Below, in pieces: positions 1 through 12,889 of a stretch of DNA of 64,000 nucleotides. Position 1 is the first letter of the stretch; every line of letters begins with the position of its first letter. The DNA is from Rachycentron canadum (lineage: Eukaryota > Chordata > Actinopteri > Carangiformes > Rachycentridae): contig CM076649.1 in assembly GCA_038496675.1 (NCBI GenBank), positions 17,910,337 through 17,974,336 of the forward strand. Reading direction: 5' to 3'. Below the pieces are notes generated by a model that saw nothing but the letters and a program-made list of their open reading frames with translations, ran no database searches and was not told the origin of the DNA. A program made the position numbers and the translations under genes.

Positions 1-230
1 AAGAGCGTTTCAGGGAATGCCAGGCGTATCCTCTGAAAAATTTCCCTTTGTCTGTTAAGTGACTGGGTTGTAGGGAGCGAGAAGCCGCCATAGTGACTGC
101 ACTATTCTAGCTAGCTGTGGCATACCAACTGAAAAAGGCAGAAACGATCTCTGTGAGAGAGAAACGCGTCCGAATATCGAGCCCAAAACGCACAAAACAA
201 GTGTAAATCGACAGCCGGTGGTCGCATTAC
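1..230 (-). other. rybp: start of rybp intron 1
   Basis: This is sequence downstream of the GTAATG donor on the minus strand, up to the window edge. I see no further exon or repeat in it. Confidence 0.7.
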
Positions 231-256
231 CTGGTAGGGCTCTTTTTGTCGCCCAT
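231..256 (-). CDS. rybp: rybp first coding exon (RING1 and YY1 binding protein), partial
   Basis: Reading down from 256, the minus strand gives ATG GGC GAC AAA AAG AGC CCT ACC AG and then a GTAATG splice donor at 230. This encodes M-G-D-K-K-S-P-T-R, with the Arg codon completed in the next exon. That N-terminus is shared by RYBP and its paralogue YAF2, which are adaptors that join RING1 to YY1 and bind ubiquitinated H2A through an NZF zinc finger in variant PRC1. The zinc finger and C-terminal RING1-binding segment lie outside the window. I chose rybp over yaf2 because shq1 and gxylt2 follow, as at human 3p13. YAF2 instead neighbours GXYLT1. There is no in-frame upstream ATG giving the longer M-T-M-G start of human RYBP, and no upstream ATG at all back to about 420, so translation probably starts here. 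The exon is very short, so the call rests on the peptide, the donor, the CpG-rich promoter and synteny together. Confidence 0.82.
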
Positions 257-460
257 TGTGAAGAGTAGTCCTCGGAAATAAGAAGAAAAAGGGGCCTCCT
301 TTAATTGTCAGTGAGTGTAGTAGGATCCAGATAGAGCCGCTGCTGAAGCTGTTGGCAGACAGGCTCCACTCAGCGCTGGCTCGAGGCACGGCACAGCGAC
401 TGACTGCGCTACACCACGTGACCGCCGCCGCGCCAATCAGAGCGGGCCGGTTTAAAAGTC
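257..460 (-). promoter_or_regulatory. rybp: rybp 5' leader and core promoter
   Basis: Upstream of the rybp start, the minus strand carries a TTTAAA box (plus 451-456), an inverted CCAAT box (CCAAT on the plus strand at 433-437, ATTGG in the sense direction) and a CACGTG E-box (415-420). All lie inside a short CpG-rich stretch (about 395-450). If TTTAAA acts as a weak TATA, transcription would start near 420-425, giving a leader of about 165 nt. The leader from 420 to 257 has no ATG. TSS placement is inference; the boxes themselves are visible. Confidence 0.6.
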
Positions 461-842
461 TGGGTTGATATTTGGTGGTTATTTTAATAACGACCAGAGA
501 TTTTTTGTTTTTTTTTATTGATAGACCTCACCTCAACCCACTCACACGCGTGAACTTAGCAAGGCGGCAAAAGTCGGGTCGTTCATAACAAAAAATAAGA
601 CAGGTGGAGTTCTGTTAACAAAAATCTTATTCCAGCTCATTTATTTATTTATTTAGGCCCCACATCATAACATTTTTAATCAGTACGGTGCCATGATAAC
701 GGATGAACCGTTCCTCTCTTCTAAGGTCAAGTTGCATAAGGACACCGTGACCACTGGATGCATTATACTTTACTTGTTGAACATCTCCCAGCATGCAAAG
801 GGTGAAAGAGAGACACCCTCTGCTCAATGTTTCACATGTTAT

Positions 843-936
843 GTTTTTGGACTGTGGGAGGATGCCAACATACCTGGAGGAAACCTGTGAACATGCAATC
901 TCCACATAAAACACCCTGGCTGTGATTTAAATGCAT
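843..936 (+). repeat. dispersed teleost-type repeat fragment
   Basis: The stretch reading 'tttggactgtgggaggatgc' then 'ggaaacctgtgaacatgcaa' and 'ctccacataaaacaccctgg' resembles a repeat very common in fish genomes (the 'ggaggaaacc ... aacatgcaaactccacac ... gctgggattt' consensus as I recall it). The copy is diverged. The element class is not assigned. Confidence 0.45.
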
Positions 937-1257
937 AATATTTAGGCAACGCCTCCCACACTGTAACTCCGTAAAACAAAGGTCTTTCTGTACAGTATGT
1001 GCACAGACGGTTTTTAAGTTGTCTTGCATAACATTAAAAGTAATTTTCTTGCACAGGGGATTAGATTTATCTACAAAAGATTATCAGTTGTCTTTCAGCA
1101 ACATTACCCATTAAACCACAAGCATGTTTTTTTTAAGGGTCTCTCTGAAACATCAGGTTGAATGTGGAAGATACAGCCTTGGTGGACACATTGTCCTGCT
1201 CTGTTTACTGGAAGAAACATGCCCACAGTGGCCTGATTGATTCAAGACTCTAATAAG

Positions 1258-1259
<2 letters not shown>

Positions 1260-1306
<47 letters not shown>
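1260..1306 (+). repeat. (AC)n microsatellite
   Basis: Uninterrupted AC dinucleotides, about 47 bp. Confidence 0.97.
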
Positions 1307-1307
<1 letters not shown>

Positions 1308-1785
1308 TTGCAAAAGAAACTTTTACTCGCTCCTTTACCCTCCTGGTTCTGACGGCTGTGTCATGGAATGTGTTGGAGCAAAAACTGCACCTCTTGTGCG
1401 CCTCCGCTCTGCCCAGGACAAGGCTCTCTGTGGGGGAGACCAAGCGTGAATCATGTAGGCTCATTAGCTGCTCTCCACGGCTCCAGGTCCTATTGTGAAT
1501 CCCTCGCTTTTTCTGTTCAGAGTGAATATCCATGCCTCCACATAAGTCTGCCCTCCGCCCAGTGATTACCTCTGCTTAGCTCATAGCATGCTGCTCTAAT
1601 TGAGCTTCATCACGGTGGCCTACTGATAACTACAATTCAGTCAAAACAACATTAAGCCCTGCCTCGCTGGTTCTGTAATGAGTTCTTGGGAAAGCTGTGC
1701 TCTATTGTTTTAACTTGCAAGTTATAGTGTGGAGTTAATTTATATTCATAGGTAGGCTGACTCCTTGCTGCTACATATGTTGTTG

Positions 1786-1803
1786 TTTTTTTTTTTTTTT
1801 TTT
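1786..1803 (+). repeat. poly(T) tract
   Basis: Eighteen T in a row, seen directly. It could be the tail of a reverse-oriented retroposed fragment, but no element body is recognisable beside it. Confidence 0.9.
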
Positions 1804-2609
1804 ATAAAGACCACAATTTCTGTGCAGACTGGTTAATTTATTGATACAACAGGGATGAAGAACATATTAAAGGAGGCATTTACTGAGAACAGCTGGCCCA
1901 AAGGCAAGAGAAGTGCACTCGTGGAGCCGATTCTTCCCTCCCTCATCAACTGCACCCTTGAGCAAGACGCTTACATTACTCGCAGACGATTTCACAAGAC
2001 AAACAGTTAGCCCTCATTCATTATTTATGAGAGGTGAGTAGCTGAGTTTGAACAGCATGACATTAAGGTGGAGAAACAAATCAGGGGTGAGATACGCTGA
2101 AAGAATTTTTTTTGTGATGCAAAGGAGGGTGACAGTTATGCCAATCATGTTTGTGCAAAAGGGTAAAAAAAAAAAAAAAAAATTCATTCCAGCAGACTCA
2201 GAAAGTGGGAGTCACTGTCAGATTGTTGTTTACCTGCAACATAAAACTGCTCAGACTCCATCTGACTGCACCCGTCGTCTCAAACAGCGTTTTGTGTGAA
2301 GCACGTAGCAGCCTTAAATTCCAATAACTCCTCAGGGCTGCTCAGTGTCTGACAGTAGAAGATTGAGGTTGTTCTGCTTCTAGGCATTAATGTGTAAAAC
2401 CAAGTAATGCCTAGTGTTTGGAAAAAAAATCACCCCATATGCCCATCAAACATCATCATCATTAGTGTGATAGGATATAGAAAATAAGTCCATATTGGAT
2501 GATTCCACATCTCCAAATTTCTGCTGCTAATGTTAAGTGCCACTGGCAGCTTAACAGCCGGGTTACACGCTGTCAGAAAAAGGTGGTTCGACGTATTGTC
2601 CAATCACAT

Positions 2610-2860
2610 CAGAAATGAAGTGTTTATAGTTGTTCCAAATGGCTACACTCAAAGGTGGAGTGGGAAGCTAACTGTCATGGAGTGGCAGAGGGGATAATGG
2701 TGCACATTATCTGACAGTCACTGCTAACAAACTTTCATAGTGTTGCACTTGTTCACATGAAAAGTGGCAGAAATAAATGTGTAAAGAATAAATAAAACAA
2801 AGAAGAGATCAGGAGAGAAGTTCAAACCCTGGCTCCTTTCTCACCTCTGCACAGCCGTCC
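2610..2860 (+). repeat. local direct duplication, copy 1
   Basis: Shares an ordered series of blocks with copy 2 at 3290-3590: 'gtttatag.tgtt', 'cactcaaagg', 'gaagct..ctgtcat', 'cat.gtgttgc', 'aaataaatg', 'ttcaaaccc' and 'tttctcac.tct.cacagc'. The order and spacing match apart from the CA tract in copy 2. Confidence 0.7.
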
Positions 2861-3289
2861 AATCGTGGTGCGAAGTGGGTGTGAATGTCAGTTTTTCAGT
2901 TTCGGAAAGTGACATAAAAGGTTGGACACAGCCTCCCTAATACTAACATCGGAAAATTGTTGAGGGGGAATGTGTTTCCAAAGCCGTTGACTGTCTGACA
3001 AGCAGCTCTAATGAAGCATAGTGGTAGCTTCAGGGTGTGTTTGTGTGTGTGTGTATGGGGGGACTTGGCTGGTGAATGGACGTGTAGGGAGTCAGACTGT
3101 GATGCAGAAGGCTGAAGTTTGCATCTCGTCACAAACCATTCACCTCTGGTTAACAGTAACCACAATAACCTCAAGCAAGTGTTTTTTTGCCCGGCCATAA
3201 CCATAACTTAGCTTATTTGCCATAACCATGTTTTATCCCTAATCCTGGAGGGTTCAGGATGCTCAAAATGAACTACATCTTATACTCAA

Positions 3290-3380
3290 CAAATCTGAAG
3301 GGAAGTATTTATAGCTGTTGTGATTGGCCTCACTCAAAGGCAAAGTGAAAAGCTGGCTGTCATAGTGAGGGATCAGACAC

Positions 3381-3432
<52 letters not shown>

Positions 3433-3590
3433 ACACACACACACACACAAACACACACAATTTCTCTCTAAAGGCTTTCGTAGAGATGCTCTAACCTTTC
3501 ATCGTGTTGCTCATTTAAACACAGGAAAAATAAATGAAATAATTGCATTCAAACCCCTTTTTCTTTCTCACTTCTTCACAGCACGAACAG
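3290..3590 (+). repeat. local direct duplication, copy 2, containing a CA tract
   Basis: Diverged second copy of 2610-2860. An imperfect (CA)n tract lies in the middle of this copy only, which explains its greater length. Confidence 0.7.
3377..3460 (+). repeat. (AC)n microsatellite, interrupted
   Basis: About 84 bp of AC repeats with single interruptions (gc, at, aa). It lies inside the second duplicate copy. Confidence 0.97.
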
Positions 3591-6500
3591 ACATTGCAGA
3601 AATTTAAAAAATGCTAGAATTGAATATAAAAACACTGAATGTGATCCAGGAGCTTGGTTGGTTTGTTGGTTGGTGGGTGGGTGGGTGGGGTGGTTGTATG
3701 CTGATTAGTACAGTTGACAGTTGAAGGGATGTGGGTACTTGACAGTTTCCCAAATACTGAAACCAAAAAGACCCTAAATAGAATTTTACTTGTAAAATAT
3801 AATATGACATCAGAAATCTTGACAAACTCATTAAATCCTTGTACTTCATGTACTGTGAAAACACAAAAGATTAAACTGGTCATGATTCTCTCGCAGCCTT
3901 AATTGGAAGGACAAAAATAAATGAAATTCCCCACAAAGATCCTATTCAAAGCACGAGCAGTAAAAGACAGGAAACTCGAGTATGTGGCAATTAAACTCAT
4001 AATAAATCTGTTCAACATCTTAAAAACAAGCCGTCTTGCTTCAAGTACTTTAGTTTGTATTGAGCATCCAACATTTGACCTGAATCTCAGAACTCCTCTG
4101 CAGTTTCACCAGAAGAGCCCACTGTGTAATTTCAATATGCCACTGAATCATTTATGTGGGCACACAAAAAGATGCTGTGCCACGTACACGCCTGGTGAGC
4201 ACAACCACCCAGGAAAGGGAGGAAAGAAATCAGCTTTTCAGAATCTCCGTCTGAGCCATTTCTCTCTGTTTACTTGTTCCTCGAATACATTCTGAAACTG
4301 AGGAGCAGAGATAAGATGGAGAGAGCGAGGCAGAAGTGGCAGAATTGGCTGCTAAAAAGGCAGTGGGACAGCAGATTGAGGACATATCCTCTGTCTCTCT
4401 CTCTCTCTCCTTTTCTGGCACTGATCCATACACACAGAGGAGAAAAGTGACTTATGATTAATCATCTCTCACAGAATTCTCCAATAACATTCCCCAATCG
4501 ATACGCCTCGCATGCCAGGGGAGAGAACACAGAGCTTATAAATAAGATTTTAAATGATTTAAAGCCTGCTTTTGTGCTTCAGCAGCTTGCTTGAATCCCA
4601 ATTTTTGTTTGACTTTTGTTCAGAATTGGTCCCTTGTGGTCGCTTCCGTCTATGCCTACTAATTACGCAGTTTATGTGTTTTTTTCTTCACAGCCGCCTT
4701 TGTCATCAAGACTCATCTCTCAGCATCGTCGTGACGACACCCAGACTGCTGTTGCTTCTGTTCTGGTTCCACTGCGTTACCGCGATTAGACCTACTTGAC
4801 CTTTCACATGCAGATGATGCCCATGTGAGTCTGCCTATTGTTCTTTTTCCTCTGTATGTTTATCAAAAGTAACAGAGCATTGGCTTTTTTTTTTTTTTTT
4901 TGGTGTAATTGCTTTTGCCCAGACCTGCAGTCTGCTTTCAAAGAGCGCTTCTGCAATGTTAAACAAATTTGCTCTTCTAACAGGCACAGAACAGCCCTCC
5001 AACTGCTCTCTCTGTACTCTTCACAGTGATGTTTGCTTTCCAACTAAAGCCTTCATAGATTTCCAATAAAAAAAAAAAAAAGAAACATACAGTAGAAGCA
5101 CCTCTCAAACAACTTATGGATAAGTGTGGTGGGTAAGCTCACAAGAGAAGCTTTTCATTTCAGTCAAGACTCCTTAACCGAAACTTTGACACATGATGAT
5201 AAATGATGTGGATATATGTCTTTACAAAATGAAATTTCTCCTTTTTATTGACTCAGACACCCCATCTCTCTCATACAGTAAATAGCAATGCACACATTTG
5301 CTTGTCTCTCTCATACATAGTCATGTACACACTCTTTCTCCCACTATTTCTGTTCATCTCTGTCTCACACACACTCACAGCCTCCCAGCCATCTTCATTT
5401 CCATGTGCATGGCTGTGCTAAATGGCTGTAGACTGTGCCTGGTCTTGTCTGTCTGTCATGTTTGTGTGTGTTTGTGTGCGCTGATTGTCCAGTGGTCAAG
5501 CCCCAGTGGAGCTGTGTGGGATGTGTGGAAGCGTCTAGGGGGGATTTGGAAAGAGGGGAGGGCGGTTGAGGACACTGTTTCCTTCAGCAGTGGAATGTCT
5601 TCATGCGTGTTCCTGTTTGGAGAGGCTGCTCATGGCTCCCAGAAATTGGCAGGAAACCACATGCTTATAACACTGGGGCCGATAAGAAGGAGGAGGAGGC
5701 GAGGCAAGAAGAGAGAGGAGGGAGGAGGAGAAGAAGTGGGGTTGTGTGGTGGGAAGGGAGGAAGGGAAGGGTGCTTTAGCAAACCTTCAGGAAGGTAGAT
5801 TATCCCACGAAATGCTGGCAGAGCTTCAGCCTTTGTGCATGCCTGGTGTGTGTACGTGCATGCATGTGTGTGTCTGTGTGTTGAGAAGAGAATGAGGGTG
5901 TGTGACAAAAAAGCAGCTCCTTCAGCTCACTCAGCAGTGGAGAGTTTCAATGAATCCGGGGCAGGCTCCACAAAGGGCTGCAGAACAAAAGGCCTGCAAG
6001 CTGAGAATGTGCAGCGTAGAGGCACGGCCCAATCTCACGCTTTGTTAACTCTCAAATGTTACACTGAATAAAGACTAAGACAATCACGCCTCACTTGTCA
6101 ATTACCTGCCTGTTGATTACAAATCTGACAGCGCAACACTGCAGTCTCTGGGATTTGTATGTGACTCCGGCTGTATAGCCTCATGCAGGATTACTGTGCG
6201 CTGTATCTGTGTGTTGTTATGTCCACAGGACATTTCAAGCAAAGAAAGGTGCACACCTTATATACTGCAGAAATTATAATCAAATAAAAAAATTATTTGG
6301 AGCAGCATTTGAAGTCAGTTCTGTGCTCACTGAGCACACAATCATTACCATTCATTTGCGCTTGCAAGATCTCTGCTGGATGTGCTCTCAGGTTTCCAAA
6401 ATAAAGTAACTTCACTAAATTACAAAAGTATTAGCAACAAGATGTGCTTGAAATGTTAAAAGTAAACATACTCACCATGAAGAATCAAATCAAATCAAAT

Positions 6501-7280
6501 TATTAAATTGCTGGATCACTGTTTCTGATGTACTAATATGTGAGAGGTACATCAGAGTTATGGTTGGTCAAAGTGGAACTGTTTGTAGCTTCTCCATTTC
6601 CTGTGTTATATGTAATAAAATTATCATGCGTCTTAATCTGAAAAGTAACCAGGTCAGTTTAAATTATTTCCCTCCAAAATGTAGGGAAGTATAAAGCATC
6701 ATAAAATGGAAATACTCCAGTGCTTGAGCAGTGCTTGAGTAAAATTTAGCCAATCAGAGAGCTGCAGTAGATCATTTGTGATTCCATTTTGTGTGTTCAC
6801 ACCAGTAGGGAAGTAGTTAAATCTATGCTGTGCTAGTGAGGGAGCAGACCATAGATCTGTTTGCTTAAATTAAATGATTCCTTACAGCACTGTGTAACTT
6901 CGCTTGCTCAGATCTGAAACACAACTATAATTCCATAGGGTCTAGACAACTTGGCTCATTATGATGTTGTACTTTATTACAAACTTTATTACAGTGGATC
7001 AAATGAGATAATGAACCCCATCTTCATAACAGTCATGCCTGAAGAGACGTAACAAATGAGATTGGATAAAAGGGTTGTCATGGGTCACTAATTTCCTCTT
7101 CACAACGCTGCTTTTAAGAAGGTGGATGCACCAAGAGAAATGGCAAAGAAACACAGCAGTTTAGCTCACTCTTGGATCATGCTTCTCTGAGTGCAAGAGC
7201 CTTTTTTACGCTCTCAATACAACTGCACAGGCTGAGCCCTGCATGTCTGTCCACAGTTTTCTATAGTAATTCCCACAAGT

Positions 7281-7281
<1 letters not shown>

Positions 7282-7325
<44 letters not shown>
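7282..7325 (+). repeat. (CA)n microsatellite
   Basis: Perfect CA dinucleotides, about 44 bp. Confidence 0.97.
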
Positions 7326-7329
<4 letters not shown>

Positions 7330-9493
7330 AAGGGATTATAAATCACAGGCACTTGGGAAAGGGTTCAGATGACTATTGCTGGTGTTTATGGTTTTCTATG
7401 ACTGAATCCAGCTGTTTGGAGCCACACAATGCTCTGAGAGGCGCAGTCAATTTGGCAGATTAGCGCATCGACAGATGGTGCGCCATCCATCCAACAATCA
7501 ATATGTTTTTTTTTAATCCCTTCCAATGTTTATTCAAGAATCTGGACATGGAGCTCCCCCTTCCCAGGCTGTACGGGCTATTATACAGTATCTCCGCCTT
7601 CCTATTACTCCTCCTCCCTTCCCTCCTCCCTCTCTCCTGCTTGGAATGACTTTCTGGCCATACGTGCAAAAGCGACACTCCCTTGCTCAGAAAGTGCACT
7701 GGGATATGCTCCCCCTCCTCAACTAGGGCAGCCAAATTGAGCAATCAGACAAGACATCCATCACTATCCTGTGGGGTGGAGTAAATGACCTTGATGCAGT
7801 CTTCACACTCAATTTCAGATACCCTTGGGCTCCATTATAGGAAGATTTAAGCAGCGAGAGCACGGCCGGCCTTCACATTTGATTCTTACGATACTAGATG
7901 TGATAAGTGTGTGATGCTGCTCATAGAAAGAGAGTAATATGGGAGGTACAGGGGAAGGGGTGGGGAGAGGGTGAGTCAGCAGGTGATGAAAGCACACCGG
8001 AAAATTAAGATGGAGTAAGAGGGCTTGAGTAGATGAGAAGAGGAGATGGTTGAAAATAGCTGGAAGAGCAAGCAGGTAGAAGGTGGCTGCGTATGGAAGA
8101 GGATAAATTGCTTTTCAAGGACTTTTCTATCACCTCTGGTGCTCTCTCACGCTTGCTCTCTCTCTATCCTCTGCACTAGCTGGTAGGGAAGAAAGCCTGC
8201 CCCTCCCAACCCCCCTCTCCAACTCCCTCCACCGGCTGGTGAGAGGGAAAAAAAAAGTATACCCACATAAGCAATCACAAATGGAAACATGTTTGCATAC
8301 CAGCAACACACACACAGCACTTTGTTGTAAGACATCATGTGACAGGGCGACAAGAAAGTGATTCAAAAAAACTAGCACCCGCTGAGTTTTGATGTAAAGT
8401 GATTTGGACGATGGTTTTTTCTTTTTCACCTTTGATGAAGTGTGGATTCTTCCCTTTCCTACCAGTCAAAAGGCTTTAGTGCAGCAGCAACACACGCCGC
8501 TCAACCAGGAGTTCATTTGAGAAACACCACCTGCAGGTCTGAGTGGCATCATTAACAAATGTCACATGTGCTCACTGTGAAATTATACACACATGAATTT
8601 CTCATTGACTTGTTAATACACCTGATTTCCTTGCCCAGGGTGACAGTTTGCCCTTTGCTGTCTGCAATGGGGAGACTTAGACAGGATGCACCACATGGGC
8701 ACCATGCATTTGATTTAATTAAGAGGCTGCTGATAACACTTGAGTTAAACAAGCATGTAAATAAAATCAGCATTATTAATGAACCAAAAACAAATCAATA
8801 ATGGGATGCCCAGAGTGTACAGTGGATTTGTGGTGCCATAATCCCCTTCTGAGGCTGCATGTTCGTACGTGTCCTTAAGGAATTGAGAAGAAGAATTCAG
8901 GACACCCACACACTGTGCTCAGCTAATATTAGCTCCAAGTTTACATTTTAACATAATCTTTCACTTTATTGTATTTTTTGTTCCAAGCCAAAAGGTCAAG
9001 TGATACAAATTAATTTGCTCCACGCATCCTGTTCTTAAAACAGGATCCTGTTCTTCACAGTGGTTTAACAAACCCAGGCTAACATGATGTTAACCAGCTA
9101 ATATCATCTTTCATCATCGTCTTTTTAAAGCAGAGTTAGATGCCTGATTTGATAATCTAGTTCATTTTTCTAACAAGCTATACTTGATTGTGAATGTCAC
9201 CGTGAATTTTGACAATTCATTTTAAAAAATAACGAATTATTCTTGTTTCTTTGACGACAACTTCAGAAAAACTTAATGCCAGCCTCAGAGAACCGAGCAA
9301 GACTGACGAGGGTTGTCCACACAGGAGGTTCCAGCTGTATTTTTCAGTTCATCAGACAGGACAGCTATACTTCTATTGTAATCAATTGAGCTATCTATAC
9401 AGGCTTGCATCTTATTCACATTATACACATGTATCTGTGACCCAAAATGTGCATCACTACATTGGCTGTTGATGCCACAATAACATCTTTGTG

Positions 9494-9780
9494 AGGCTGC
9501 ACTTTGGCACAGCTAAGACTGATGGAAATTAGTTTTGCAGGTATTATTCATGAATGAATATAAAATCTGACCTGATGGTGACAATAGATAAAAAAAATAG
9601 GACCAGTTATTACTATTTATCCTGGGGGGATTAGAAAATGTTGTCCAGACATTTCAATTAAAACCCAAATATCAACCCCATGAAAGCACTGAAAGAAAAG
9701 TCAGGCTGTCACCAAAGACAGCTATCCTCTGGGGACCATTAATACCAACTTTTATGGCAATCCATCAGTCATGCCCTGAT
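9494..9780 (+). repeat. dispersed repeat, family A copy 1
   Basis: Shares ordered blocks with 26360-26720: 'agacatttca..taaaa', 'caaatatcaa', 'aaaagtca', 'atcctctggg.accat' and 'atggcaat'. These match a repeat common in percomorph genomes (text of the type 'tttcatggcaatccatccaa' and 'tcatcctctggggaccatga', from memory). Boundaries are approximate and the element class is not assigned. Confidence 0.65.
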
Positions 9781-11756
9781 ATTGCTATTCATAGAAGTGT
9801 GTCAAATCATCAACAATCACATCAAGCTATCTCTGTTATCAAAGAACAGGGCCCACAATATCTGCCATGAGTGGCTGCTTCTGTTGAGTTAATGGAGGGG
9901 AAACCCACTAATAAACCACCACGCATTTATCCACATATCACCCACATATAGCATATCGCCAGACAGGTCAAAGAAGCACTTTCAGATAAATCTTATATGT
10001 GCATCTCTCTAATGGTCCCACATAGCATGGACAATTTGCGGTCATAACATTATGAGAGGGTCTGTCATGTGAGGAGTAACACACCATTAAGAGTCAAGCA
10101 GCTGTGTCAGATCAGACTTTTACACAGCCCGCTGCTTTGTCATGTTAGAGACGGTTGTGGCTTGTCCTTGTCCACTGGAGCGAGTGTTTGCACAGTGGAA
10201 ACAGGCCCAGGGCAGGTTATCTGTGTTACATTCATCCATGTAAATGCAACATATAAAACACTAACACAGTGCTTCCACTTCTTCTGCCTCGTGAGTAAGC
10301 GTTGCATGTTTGGGCTCATGTGTAATCATGGGAACACAGTGGAAGCGGGACAGACGCAACAGTGACTGTGTCTCATTGTGACAAAGCTTGAGCTGAGCAC
10401 ATGAAATATGACGTCCTGCAGATGACAGAGAGAAAACTATCGCAAGGGAGAAAAACGGACAAATTAGAGGACGTCATACCACCTCATAAAAAGGAAAATA
10501 TGGCAGAATTTGGGAACATGTTTGTTTTACAACTGCAGAATTTATAGTTGACTTGGAAATGCACTGCTCCCAAGTTTTAAATTTGTTTTTTCAGATTTAT
10601 TGTCAATTGCAGGTTTGATTAACAAGAAGACACCTTTCTTTATTTGAAACATTTTTCTCTGCACAATCTGTCATTTCCCTTCAATCCTTTACTCACCAAA
10701 AGCTGTCTCCAGAGGTGGAGAGCAACCATCACTTTTTGCTTCTATTTCTATTACTCCTTTTCTTGTACTGAAGATAGCTAGTCCCACCTTGTTTCCCATT
10801 AGCAAGTCACTCTGAGGAAGTAGAGCTTTATAACCTCTTGTGTTGCAGGTAACTATGGCTTAAGCTCAAGTGAACAGCTCTTAATGCTGTGGCAAACAGC
10901 TAGTTGGCTGCCATATGATTCTGACTCAACCAGTTATCACTTGTTCTGAGTCTGTAGTTTACTTAAATGTGACAATGTGAATGAGCAAAGAGCAAATTAA
11001 ATTAAAAAGAAAATGAAAAAATTAATTTGATTTAAGGCCACAGAACGCTAACAAACACTAAGTTAACGTGCAGTGCCAAACATACAAAAGGGTCGTTAAT
11101 ACGTTGACAGCAACACAACATACTTTTCCTAATAGATTCTAAATAGACATCATCTCACAGTTTGGAGGATGACAAGATGGCCTGGAAAACTGGAGTCCAG
11201 AATCAAGGTCTGTTCTCGATTAGAGCCTGTCACGATGCCTTCTGTCACATTCCTGTCTCCTCCAGCAGGCTGGATGGTTGTGAGACTGCCAAGCTGCACC
11301 TTTCCAAGAATGAGACTGTTCTGTTGGCACTAGACTCTGGGCTATATGTTGTTCTCCATCTCTCTCTCTCTCTCTGTCCCTCCCTCTGAGATGAATACTG
11401 ACAATGACCCACTCTTGGATTTATTCACCACTGCCTCTCCAACCTCCTGTGAGGGAAAGGATGTCTGAATGCTGAGCACTAGTCGAGCTCCTTGACATGT
11501 ACACAATGTGAGACTAAAAGGTCTCAAACGGAAAATTGATTTTTGCAATGCTTTAGGTTATTTCCCATAGAAAAACCATGCTTTTAAAAACGATTTTCAT
11601 GTTAGTTTGTTAATGGTGCCATGTGAACCAAACACCAATGGACTTGTATTTTTTACAGAATAGATGAGCCAACTTTTTTTCTTAGCACTTTTCCTTCACA
11701 AATGTTATATTGATAAAGAAAAAGTGATTTCCTTGAAGTTACCGCAAGCTTTTAAA

Positions 11757-11925
11757 GAAATAGTTTAAGTTTTGGGAAATCCCTTTATTGCTGAGAGTGA
11801 AATGAGACGATTTATAGCACATTCATTCCTATGCTACATATTAAGCTAGAACTAGCTGGCAGTTAGCCTAGCCTAGACTGAAAACGCGAGAAAGCTAGCC
11901 TGGCACCTACAACGTGCTCGAAATT
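11757..11925 (-). repeat. dispersed repeat, family B copy
   Basis: Contains 'atagtttaagttttgggaaa', 'tgctgagagtgaaatgagac' and 'agctagcctggc'. This corresponds to a teleost repeat whose other orientation appears in the inverted pair at 20.8-21.2 kb. Boundaries are approximate; the strand is arbitrary. Confidence 0.55.
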
Positions 11926-11963
11926 TTATTAGTTGGAAAGCTATATCTTGCTCATTTAATCTA

Positions 11964-12200
11964 CACAAGGCAAGGCAAGGGAATTTTATTTGTATAGCCC
12001 ATTTTTACAAACAGTTTGTCTCAAAGGGCTTTACATAGCATCATCACAACATCCTCTGCCCTTAGACCCTCACATCGACTGAGGAAAACCTCAAAACAAA
12101 AAAACCCTTTTAACAGGGAAAAAAAGAGAAACCTCATGGTGAGCAACAGAGGAGGGATCCCTCACCCAGGACGGGCAGACGTGCAATAGAACAAAGAACA
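11964..12200 (+). repeat. dispersed teleost-type repeat (aaggcaaggcaa...)
   Basis: Begins 'aaggcaaggcaagggaattt' and 'tatttgtatagccc', then has 'tcaaagggctttacat', a run with 'cccttttaacagggaa', and 'agcaacagaggagggatccc', 'tcacccaggacgggcagacg', 'tgcaatag'. From memory this is a frequent non-coding interspersed repeat of ray-finned fish. It is nested directly after the family B copy. Confidence 0.65.
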
Positions 12201-12537
12201 AACTGAAAATAAAAATAACACATTGTGGCTTAATTGGGAGTTACATGATTAAATTGTTTCCACTTCAAGTCTTTATGCTTGGCCAAGCTAACTGTTTGCT
12301 AGTTTTAGCTTTAAACTTTATATACAGACATTAATATGCTATCAGTCAGCTCATTTAACTAAAAATAGAAATAAAAATAAATGTATTTTACGTGTATGTT
12401 GGACAATTATTTAAATGCTACCCATGGTAAGCATGTGACAGGGATATCTGCCTATTAATACATTAATTAGCTGAAAATCAGCCGACAAAAGTTATTGGCC
12501 AGTAACAAGTTGAAGAACATAATTCAAAATATCTTCA

Positions 12538-12720
12538 CAAATAAATACAAATTAACCATTTCTGTATAATTAGAATATTTGAATAAAAAATTTAAAAAAA
12601 AAATAATAATAAAAACTACAATTGCCGTATTGGCACACGATTGATAACACAAGTGTGCTAATTTTCAGTGTTGATGACCTGACCATGACCTGAAATCATC
12701 CTTGAATGATGGTTTAACTG
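12538..12720 (+). repeat. local duplication unit C, copy 1
   Basis: Blocks 'aaataaatacaaattaacca', 'gtataattagaatattt', 'ttttcagtgtt' and 'atgacctgaa.t.atcc.tgaatga' recur in the same order at 14725-14925. Confidence 0.65.
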
Positions 12721-12889
12721 CATAAAAACAGAATATTTGTTTCCTCTTTTGTTTTCACAATGGTGAAAACAAGTGCATATCTTAGACAAGAAGTCATAAC
12801 TTAAAGCAACGTTACAATTGCAAAGACTACAAACAAAAAACAGAGATCTTGACACCCTGGTCTCTGTAGTTCATAATTTTATTAAGAAG

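Noticed and set aside
111..389. 92-codon open frame on the minus strand over the rybp first exon
   Set aside because: It begins at a GTG, not an ATG, and reads the rybp start region in another frame (HNGRQKEPYQ). It runs through the splice donor. It is a shadow of the rybp exon.
5298..5798. 166-codon open frame on the plus strand
   Set aside because: Composed of His/Ser/Arg/Gly-rich low complexity from CA-, CT- and GGA-rich DNA. No family resemblance.
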